The notes under the pieces were generated by a model. That model saw only the letters and a program-made list of their open reading frames with translations, searched no databases and was not told the DNA's origin. This document shows, one piece after another, positions 5,725-10,919 of a stretch of DNA of 10,919 nucleotides. The number at the start of each line of letters is the position of its first letter. The first letter of the stretch is position 1. The DNA is from Bacilli bacterium (GTDB lineage Bacteria; Bacillota_I; Bacilli_A; ML615J-28; CAG-698): the NCBI GenBank assembly GCA_023228385.1, contig JALOBF010000039.1, forward strand, positions 1 to 10,919. The letters run 5' to 3'. A program made the translations under genes and the position numbers.

Positions 5725-5747
5725 GCGGTTTTTTAACCGCTTTTTTT
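5725..5747 (+). terminator. Rho-independent terminator of the pckA-birA cluster
   Basis: GCGGTT (5725-5730) pairs with AACCGC (5735-5740) around a TTTT loop and is followed directly by seven T (5741-5747). It lies 10 bp after the birA stop. Confidence 0.9.
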
Positions 5748-5748
5748 C

Positions 5749-5777
5749 TTGTTTGATTAATTATCTTATGCTATAAT
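5749..5777 (+). promoter_or_regulatory. Extended -10 promoter of the VWA lipoprotein gene
   Basis: A perfect TATAAT (5772-5777) is preceded by TGC (5769-5771), making an extended -10. A poor -35 (TTGTTT, 5749-5754) stands 17 bp upstream, partly inside the T-tract of the preceding terminator. The ribosome binding site AGGAGG (5787-5792) lies 10 nt after the -10, so the leader is very short. Confidence 0.65.
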
Positions 5778-5799
5778 AAAAACGATAGGAGGTTTGGTG

Positions 5800-7281
5800 A
5801 TGAAAAAGATTATTTGTTCTTGCTTATTATTAATAAATTTGGCTATTCTTGTCGGTTGTGGAATTGATAACGGAATGGGAGGCCGGGATTATATATATGC
5901 ACCTTATTTGGGTGACGGCGAAAACTATTTGGAGATTATAGAAAATCCTTTTCTTTCGGTTAAAGAAAACAACACATCTTCATTTGCGATGGATACATCG
6001 ACTGCCGGGTATGCTAATATTAGAAGGATGATTAACAAAGGCGTTACTGTTCCAAAAAATGCAGTGAAAATCGAAGAGATGGTGAATTACTTTAATTATG
6101 ATTATCCGGCTCCGGCCTCCGGAGAAGGGTTAGGGATTGTAACGGAGATATTTGATTGTCCATGGAATATCGAACATAAACTAATATCAATCGGTGTTAA
6201 AGCTGAGGAGTTGGAAGTTTTATCCAAAAGAAAAAACAATATTGTTTTTTTGCTTGATATCAGCGGTTCTATGGATTATTCCAATAAACTGCCACTTATG
6301 CAGTCGGCTTTTAAACTCTTTGTTGAGACATTAGACGATGATGATACGATTTCCGTCGTTACATATGCAAACGGGGTCGATGTTCGTTTGAACGGGGCTA
6401 AAGGATTTGAGAAAAAAAGAATTGTTAATATTATTGAAGATCTTCAGGCTTCGGGCGGAACCGCCGGAGCCAAAGCATTAGCGCGTGCTTATGAAGTTGC
6501 TACCGAAAATTTTATCGAAAACGGAAACAATCGTATTATTCTTGGCACCGACGGTGATTTTAATATCGGTATTTCATCAAACAGTAAACTAAAAGATTTC
6601 ATAATCGAAAAAAGGGAAAGCGGTATTTTCATATCGGTTTTAGGTTTCGGTACCGGTAATCTTAAAGACGATAAACTGGAAATTATCACTCAAAACGGTA
6701 ACGGTAAGTATTCATATATAGATACAATTACTGAAGCACGAAAAGTATTGGTTGAGGAAATCGGCGGCACGCTTAATGTTGTTGCCAAAGATGTAAAATC
6801 ACAAGTCACATTTAATCCTTTTTATATAAGCAAATATCGGTTAATTGGTTATGAAAATAAATTGCTTACGGATGAGGAATTTGCGGATGAAAAAACTGAT
6901 GCCGGAGATATCGGTGCCGGTCACGTGGTTACCGCAGTTTATGAAGTTATATTTAACAATGATATAACTGTTGATAAGACTTTAGATGATAATTGGCTAA
7001 AAGTTGCGGTTCGATTTAAAAACCCCAAAGATAATACATCGAAAGAAATTATTTTATTTGTTAATGATGAACAGGAAAAAGACATTCCTTCTGAAGATAT
7101 TTTGTTTATCAGCGGGGTTATTGAGGCGGGACTGCTGTTAAGGGATTCGCAATATAAAGGTATTGCCTCTTATTATTCGATATTGCTCCGTCTTTCCGAA
7201 TTGGAATCAGTATTAAACGATGAATATAAACAAGAATTTTTGGGTTTGATTCGAAAATTAAGTGATGAAAAAGAAGCGTAA
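5800..7281 (+). CDS. YfbK-like von Willebrand factor A lipoprotein
   Basis: Predicted surface lipoprotein of 493 residues with a metal-dependent adhesion domain; the biochemical role of this family is unknown. A signal peptide (MKKIICSCLLLINLAILVGC) ends in the lipobox LVGC with Cys20 as the lipid-bearing residue. The family's N-terminal module follows (about 45-125; MDTSTAGYANIRRMINKG, VKIEEMVNYFNYDYP). The VWA domain (about 147-320) has a complete MIDAS site: DISGS (153-157), Thr221 in SGGTAG, and Asp251 in TDGDFNIG. The C-terminal part (about 325-490; DVKSQVTFNP, GAGHVVTAVYEV, WLKVAVRFKNP) matches the DUF3520-type tail of E. coli YfbK. ATG 5800 is chosen over in-frame TTG 5794 and GTG 5797 because AGGAGG lies 7 nt upstream of it. 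It is flanked by terminators on both sides, so it is transcribed alone. The intact MIDAS suggests ligand binding at the cell surface. Confidence 0.9.
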   Translation: MKKIICSCLLLINLAILVGCGIDNGMGGRDYIYAPYLGDGENYLEIIENPFLSVKENNTSSFAMDTSTAGYANIRRMINKGVTVPKNAVKIEEMVNYFNYDYPAPASGEGLGIVTEIFDCPWNIEHKLISIGVKAEELEVLSKRKNNIVFLLDISGSMDYSNKLPLMQSAFKLFVETLDDDDTISVVTYANGVDVRLNGAKGFEKKRIVNIIEDLQASGGTAGAKALARAYEVATENFIENGNNRIILGTDGDFNIGISSNSKLKDFIIEKRESGIFISVLGFGTGNLKDDKLEIITQNGNGKYSYIDTITEARKVLVEEIGGTLNVVAKDVKSQVTFNPFYISKYRLIGYENKLLTDEEFADEKTDAGDIGAGHVVTAVYEVIFNNDITVDKTLDDNWLKVAVRFKNPKDNTSKEIILFVNDEQEKDIPSEDILFISGVIEAGLLLRDSQYKGIASYYSILLRLSELESVLNDEYKQEFLGLIRKLSDEKEA

Positions 7282-7297
7282 AGCGCTTCTTTTTTTT
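7271..7297 (+). terminator. Terminator overlapping the VWA gene stop codon
   Basis: AAGAAGCG (7271-7278) pairs with CGCTTCTT (7284-7291) around TAAAG, followed by T to 7297. The left arm is the last coding sequence of the gene (its Lys-Glu-Ala codons) and the stop codon TAA (7279-7281) lies in the loop. Confidence 0.85.
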
Positions 7298-7314
7298 AAA
7301 ATAAGACATATCCC

Positions 7315-7344
7315 TTGCTTTAGCGACGGTATTTTTAGTATAAT
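7315..7344 (+). promoter_or_regulatory. Candidate promoter of the SDR-chrA operon
   Basis: A perfect TATAAT (7339-7344) has TTGCTT (7315-7320) 18 bp upstream. The -10 ends only 16 nt before the ATG at 7361, so the leader would be about 10 nt and would barely include the AAGGTGA ribosome binding site (7350-7356). Confidence 0.5.
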
Positions 7345-7360
7345 GTATTAAGGTGATTAA

Positions 7361-8149
7361 ATGATGAAAACTAAAGTAATAGTAATAACCGGCGCTTCAT
7401 CGGGTATCGGTTTTACAACCGGAGAATATTTAGCAGCTAAAGGTTATAAGGTATATGGTTTTTCCCGGCGAAAAAGAGAAAATTCTGCAATTAATTATAT
7501 TGCATGTGATGTAACTGATAAAAAACAGGTGAAAGCCGCTTTTGAACAAATTAATGAAGATATTTATGCCGTTATAAATAATGCCGGAATCGGCATTAGT
7601 GGTCCGGTCGAGTATGCCGCGGCAGAAGATATTCAAAAAATAATTGATGTAAACATTATTGGTGTCATTAATGTTTGCCAGATTGCGATTCCGTATTTAC
7701 GAAAGAGTAAAGGAAAAATCATTAATATCGGTAGTGTTGCCGGTGATTTGATTATTCCCTTTCAGACTTTTTATTCCATTACCAAAGCAGCGGTTCACGC
7801 CTTAACCCAAGGTCTTAATATGGAGTTAAAACCTTTTGGAATTAAAGCAATAACCGTGCTTCCCGGTGATACAAAAACATCTTTTACTGCTAATCGGTAT
7901 AAAAATGTTGTACAGGATGAAATATATAAGGAGCGGGTAAAAAAATCAGTTTTAAAAATGGAAAAAGACGAACAAGAAGGCAAGGATCCCGTTACTGTAT
8001 CCAAAGTGATTTATCGGGTATTAAAAAAGAAAAATCCACCACTGAAAGTTACGGTTGGAGTTGAATATAAAGCGCTCGTATTTTTAAAACGGCTTCTGCC
8101 ACTGAAATTTGTTAACAGCGTTATATACCATATTTATGGCGGGGAATAA
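7361..8149 (+). CDS. Short-chain dehydrogenase/reductase (classical SDR)
   Basis: NAD(P)-dependent cytoplasmic oxidoreductase of the classical SDR family, 262 residues. The Rossmann nucleotide-binding motif is TGASSGIG (10-17), followed by the structural NNAG (73-76) and the catalytic set Asn/Ser125 (in NIGSVAG) with Tyr138-x3-Lys142 (FYSITKAA). The SRRKR after the second strand (VYGFSRRKR) suggests preference for NADP, an inference from the basic residues there. LPGDTKTSF stands where the family has PGxxxT. The basic, hydrophobic C-terminus (KALVFLKRLLPLKFVNSVIY) resembles those of SDRs acting on lipid-like or bulky substrates, but the substrate cannot be read from sequence. ATG 7361 or 7364 could start translation; AAGGTGA at 7350-7356 fits the first. 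The gene ends 2 bp before chrA, so the three genes form one unit, although no functional link between SDR and transporter is evident. Confidence 0.9.
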   Translation: MMKTKVIVITGASSGIGFTTGEYLAAKGYKVYGFSRRKRENSAINYIACDVTDKKQVKAAFEQINEDIYAVINNAGIGISGPVEYAAAEDIQKIIDVNIIGVINVCQIAIPYLRKSKGKIINIGSVAGDLIIPFQTFYSITKAAVHALTQGLNMELKPFGIKAITVLPGDTKTSFTANRYKNVVQDEIYKERVKKSVLKMEKDEQEGKDPVTVSKVIYRVLKKKNPPLKVTVGVEYKALVFLKRLLPLKFVNSVIYHIYGGE

Positions 8150-8151
8150 AA

Positions 8152-8721
8152 ATGAAAGTAAAACTTAAACTATTTTTAACATTTTTAAAAATCGGTGCTT
8201 TTACTTTTGGCGGCGGTTATGCAATGATCCCTTTAATTCAACATGAGATTGTTGAAAAGAAAAAGTGGTTGACTGATGATGAGATGATTGATATGTTAAC
8301 GATAGCGGAATCGACTCCCGGGGTTATTGCCGTTAATTCCGCTACTTTTGTCGGTTATAAAATCGGCGGTTTTTTGGGCAGCCTGCTTGCCACCCTAGGT
8401 GTTATCTTACCGTCGATTTTTATTATTACTTTAATTGCGATGTTCTTCACTAAAATTATGGATAATCAATATATTATATATGCGTTTAAGGGGATTAGGG
8501 CCGGAGTTACGGTTCTGATTTTGAACGCAGCGATAAAAATATATCGGAAAACTCCAAAAACGACTCTTGCTTATTTACTGATAGCTTTTGCTTTTTTCAT
8601 GAGTATTTTCATTGAATATCGCTATTTGACTTTATCTTTGATTGCTTTTGGTTTGATTACCGGTGTGATATCGCAAATGATCTTAAGAAAAGAAAGCGAT
8701 GAAAAAAATGATATATCTTGA
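8152..8721 (+). CDS. chrA: Chromate transporter family (CHR) protein, first half-transporter
   Basis: Short-chain CHR-family membrane protein of 189 residues, half the length of classical ChrA (about 400). The CHR signature lies at the N-terminus: FTFGGGYAMIP (17-27), followed by AESTPGVIAVNSATFVGY (52-69). Several hydrophobic helices follow (around 77-101, 115-125 and 138-175). Short CHR proteins come as adjacent pairs, such as B. subtilis YwrB/YwrA, and are thought to work as heterodimers with opposite membrane orientation. The family exports chromate, but chromate is unlikely to be the everyday substrate, so the true anion is open. The start follows the SDR stop by 2 bp with GGGG (8141-8144) as ribosome binding site. 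The last 23 bp overlap the next gene, which implies coupled translation. Ends with TGA. Confidence 0.9.
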   Translation: MKVKLKLFLTFLKIGAFTFGGGYAMIPLIQHEIVEKKKWLTDDEMIDMLTIAESTPGVIAVNSATFVGYKIGGFLGSLLATLGVILPSIFIITLIAMFFTKIMDNQYIIYAFKGIRAGVTVLILNAAIKIYRKTPKTTLAYLLIAFAFFMSIFIEYRYLTLSLIAFGLITGVISQMILRKESDEKNDIS

Positions 8722-9262
8722 ACTTTTCTTTGTCTTTTTCACAATTGGCCTTTTTACTTTAGGGGGTGGATATGCAATGATTCCGATGATTGAAGAACAG
8801 GTGATATCGCGCGGTTGGATGACCCATGAAGAGTTATATAATTTTATTGGGATTTCTGAATCGACGCCGGGCCCGTTTGCGGTTAATATTGCTACTTTTA
8901 TTGGTCATAGTCAAGCCGGTATATTGGGATCAATTACTGCCACCATAAGTGTTGTTCTCCCTTCTTTTATAATCATATTGCTGATAGCAAAGTTTTTACA
9001 TAATTTTCTTAAATATAAACAAGTCAGGTGGGCTTTAGGCGGGGTAAAGCCGATTATTGTTGGCTTATTGTTTGCCGTGGTTTTATCGCTTATCAATAAC
9101 AATATAATGGGCGGAGATTATAATTGGCGGGATATTGATTTTATTGGAGTAGCGATTATGGGGGGGATGTTTATATTAAAGGCTGTAAATAAGAGGTTTA
9201 GTCCGATTCTTCTTATTATTATATCGGCATTGCTTGGTTTAGTATTATATCAGGTGTTTTAG
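8699..9262 (+). CDS. chrA: Chromate transporter family (CHR) protein, second half-transporter
   Basis: Second short-chain CHR protein, 187 residues and clearly paralogous to the product of the gene before it: FTLGGGYAMIP (19-29) and SESTPGPFAVNIATFIGH (53-70) align with the same motifs there. Both halves therefore descend from one duplicated domain. Hydrophobic helices lie at about 78-98, 113-132, 145-160 and 168-186. Translation starts at ATG 8699 inside the upstream gene (alternative ATG 8708). There is only a weak purine-rich stretch (AAGAAAAGAAAG) in front, so it probably depends on ribosomes finishing the first gene, which suits equal amounts of two subunits. The presumed job is anion export as the partner of the first half. 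A terminator begins directly after the stop. Confidence 0.9.
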   Translation: MKKMIYLELFFVFFTIGLFTLGGGYAMIPMIEEQVISRGWMTHEELYNFIGISESTPGPFAVNIATFIGHSQAGILGSITATISVVLPSFIIILLIAKFLHNFLKYKQVRWALGGVKPIIVGLLFAVVLSLINNNIMGGDYNWRDIDFIGVAIMGGMFILKAVNKRFSPILLIIISALLGLVLYQVF

Positions 9263-9290
9263 AAAACAAGTTCAGAAGGGCTTGTTTTTT
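9263..9290 (+). terminator. Terminator of the SDR-chrA operon
   Basis: AAAACAAG (9263-9270) pairs with CTTGTTTT (9281-9288) around a 10-nt loop and leads into T to 9290. The stem begins at the base after the chrA stop codon. It is AT-rich, so probably of moderate strength. Confidence 0.75.
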
Positions 9291-9329
9291 GTATAAATTT
9301 CAATAAATAATCAAATAATATAATAATCA

Positions 9330-9356
9330 TTAGCACTTAATACTTGACAGTGCTAA
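9330..9356 (+). promoter_or_regulatory. CIRCE operator (HrcA binding site)
   Basis: TTAGCACTT, nine bases, CAGTGCTAA: this agrees with the CIRCE consensus TTAGCACTC-N9-GAGTGCTAA in 8 of 9 positions of each arm, with exact spacing. The differing base is the innermost of each arm, leaving a perfect 8-bp inverted repeat with 11 bases between. HrcA represses from such sites and is released on heat shock. The right arm and spacer overlap the -35 box of htpG, so a bound repressor would block RNA polymerase. Confidence 0.92.
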
Positions 9357-9372
9357 CAAATAGTTGTATAAT
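9344..9372 (+). promoter_or_regulatory. Consensus sigma-A promoter of htpG
   Basis: A perfect TTGACA (9344-9349) and a perfect TATAAT (9367-9372) are 17 bp apart, embedded in the CIRCE element on the -35 side. Such a strong promoter needs repression at normal temperature. The transcript leader is about 33 nt and contains GGAGG at 9401-9405. Confidence 0.92.
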
Positions 9373-9411
9373 AATATTAACTAAAAAAGTATTAATAAAT
9401 GGAGGTATCAT

Positions 9412-10919
9412 ATGGCAGAAGTCAGAGAGTTTAAAACCGAATCAAAGCGGCTTTTAGATTTAATGATTAATTCAATTTACACAAATCGGGAAATCTTTCT
9501 CCGAGAGCTTATTTCTAATGCATCTGATGCTATTGATAAATATCATTATCTTTCGTTGACCGATGAGCGTTTATCTAAAACCAGCGACTATCAGATTTTT
9601 ATAGCAGTAAATAAAAAGAAAAGGACATTAAGCATTACTGATAACGGGATTGGTATGACTTATGATGAATTATGTGACAGCTTGGGTACGATTGCCAAAA
9701 GCGGCTCATTGGAATTCATGCAGAGCTTAAAAGGGAAAACCGATAAAGAAACAATTGATATTATCGGTCAATTTGGCGTTGGTTTTTATTCGGCCTTTAT
9801 GGTTGCAAGTAAAGTAGAAGTAAGAACTAAATCACCTTTTAGTGAAGAAGGTTATATTTTTACTTCATCGGGTACCGAATCGTATGAGGTTGATAAAATA
9901 GAAAATTTGCCAACCGGGACAACGGTGACGCTTTACTTACGTAAGAATACCAAAGAAGATAATTATGATGAGTTTTTAGAGGATTATAATATTAAAAATT
10001 TGGTTAAGAAATATTCCGATTATATTCGCTATCCGATTCGGATGGAAGTGAAAAAGTCGGTTCCGAAGTTGGATGATGAAGGTAAGGCCATCTCCGGTAA
10101 ATATGAGGAAATCAAAGAAATAGAAACGCTGAATTCAATGACACCAATATGGAAAAAACGGAAATCAGAGGTTACCGAAGAGGAATTAAACGACTTTTAT
10201 AAACAAAAATATTATGACAGTCAAGACCCGATTGCGACAATTTTTATAAATATCGAGGGTGCCGTTAATTATACGGCTTTGGTATATATTCCAAAAAAAC
10301 CGCCGTATGATTTATATTCGGAAAAATATGAAAAGGGGTTGCAATTATATTCTAAAGGCGTCTTTATTATGGAAAAATGCAAAGAGTTGGTTCCCGATTA
10401 TTTGCGTTTTATAAAGGGCTTGGTTGATTCAAGTGATTTTTCTTTAAATATCAGCCGGGAAATTCTTCAGAAGAGCAAAGAATTAGAAAAAATCGCCGAT
10501 AATGTTGAAAAAAGAATTGTCAGCAAATTAAAGGATATGTTGAAAAATGAAAGGGATAAATATATAGAGTTGTGGGAAGCCTATGGCGTTAACATTAAAT
10601 TTGGAGTATACGACGGTTTTGGACTGAAAAAAGATTTACTTAAAGACATGTTGATTTTCCGTTCGGTTAATCAAGACGGTTATATAACCTTGAAAGAATA
10701 TGTTGAAGCAATGCCGAAAGAGCAAGAATTTATTTATTATGCTTCCGGTAAAATCAAGCAACAGGTTCTTGCCATGCCGCAGATGGATATTCTAAAGCAA
10801 CAAGGGTATGATGTTCTGATTTTAACCGATGATATTGATGAGTTTGCAATGCAGATGCTTTATGAGTATAACGATAAAAAAGTAAAATCTATCAATCAGG
10901 GTGATTTGGACCTTCTTTC
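9412..10919 (+). CDS. htpG: Chaperone HtpG (bacterial Hsp90), 3' end outside the window
   Basis: ATP-driven cytoplasmic chaperone, here 502 codons and open at the window edge; full HtpG has about 620 residues, so most of the C-terminal dimerisation domain is missing. The N-terminal GHKL ATPase is intact: LRELISNASDAIDK with catalytic Glu32 and Mg-binding Asn36, ITDNGIGM (75-82) with the adenine-contacting Asp77, and the glycine-rich IGQFGVGFYSAF (118-129). The middle domain shows YIPKKPPYDL, YSKGVFIMEKCKELVPDYLRF in two overlapping motifs, and SLNISREILQ, whose Arg contacts the ATP phosphate. GGAGG 6 nt before ATG 9412 fixes the start. It is separated from the chrA genes by a terminator and has its own promoter with a CIRCE operator, which predicts HrcA-controlled heat induction. 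No frame break is seen. Confidence 0.96.
   Translation, partial: MAEVREFKTESKRLLDLMINSIYTNREIFLRELISNASDAIDKYHYLSLTDERLSKTSDYQIFIAVNKKKRTLSITDNGIGMTYDELCDSLGTIAKSGSLEFMQSLKGKTDKETIDIIGQFGVGFYSAFMVASKVEVRTKSPFSEEGYIFTSSGTESYEVDKIENLPTGTTVTLYLRKNTKEDNYDEFLEDYNIKNLVKKYSDYIRYPIRMEVKKSVPKLDDEGKAISGKYEEIKEIETLNSMTPIWKKRKSEVTEEELNDFYKQKYYDSQDPIATIFINIEGAVNYTALVYIPKKPPYDLYSEKYEKGLQLYSKGVFIMEKCKELVPDYLRFIKGLVDSSDFSLNISREILQKSKELEKIADNVEKRIVSKLKDMLKNERDKYIELWEAYGVNIKFGVYDGFGLKKDLLKDMLIFRSVNQDGYITLKEYVEAMPKEQEFIYYASGKIKQQVLAMPQMDILKQQGYDVLILTDDIDEFAMQMLYEYNDKKVKSINQGDLDLL

Noticed and set aside
5753..5777. TTGATT as the -35 box for the VWA gene
   Set aside because: Only 13 bp from the TATAAT; the extended -10 with TTGTTT at 17 bp is the better reading.
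1..10919. CRISPR array, tRNA or rRNA genes, prophage or toxin-antitoxin modules
   Set aside because: I looked for spaced direct repeats, tRNA-like cloverleaf sequences and small paired genes and found none that I could support.

Overview
The window is AT-rich bacterial DNA with strong AGGAGG-type ribosome binding sites, U-tract hairpin terminators, a CIRCE heat-shock operator, a c-di-AMP (ydaO/yuaA) riboswitch, a lipobox lipoprotein and TGA used as a stop codon. Together these point to a low-GC Gram-positive lineage: Bacillota, or a relative that keeps the standard code such as the Acholeplasma/Izemoplasma/Erysipelotrichia side. This placement is inference; there is no rRNA or other marker to fix it. 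All intact genes are on the + strand.

Region 1 (1-1385) is a decayed, gene-poor stretch. The start of an ABC-exporter gene (8-79) is cut by the end of an IS66-family element (80 to about 295, transposase C-terminus on the - strand). This runs straight into the broken nucleotide-binding domain of an ABC exporter (296-652). The simplest history is IS66 insertion followed by a deletion that removed most of both. A well-conserved c-di-AMP riboswitch with promoter and terminator-like hairpin (729-920) follows, but no intact gene lies behind it. The rest, to the promoter at 1222, holds nothing I recognise.

Region 2 (1222-5747) is a C3/C4 carbon-metabolism cluster: ATP-type PEP carboxykinase, the carboxyltransferase subunit of a biotin enzyme (oxaloacetate decarboxylase alpha / pyruvate carboxylase B type), a separate biotin carrier protein, and the biotin-protein ligase that would charge it. 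A strong terminator closes the cluster. The carboxyltransferase and carrier together move CO2 between oxaloacetate/pyruvate and biotin. The third partner (membrane decarboxylase OadB, or biotin carboxylase) is not here, so the net reaction stays open.

Region 3 (5749-7297) is a single-gene unit: a YfbK-like von Willebrand A lipoprotein with its own extended -10 promoter, and a terminator overlapping its stop codon. Region 4 (7315-9290) is a tight SDR oxidoreductase - chrA - chrA unit, the two chrA genes being paired short-chain CHR transporter halves. Region 5 (9330-end) is htpG (Hsp90) behind a CIRCE operator that overlaps the -35 box; the gene runs off the window.

I do not see a clearly undescribed biological system. 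The items most worth a second look are the orphan riboswitch, the IS66/ABC scar, the displaced Shine-Dalgarno in front of the biotin carrier gene, and CIRCE control of htpG.
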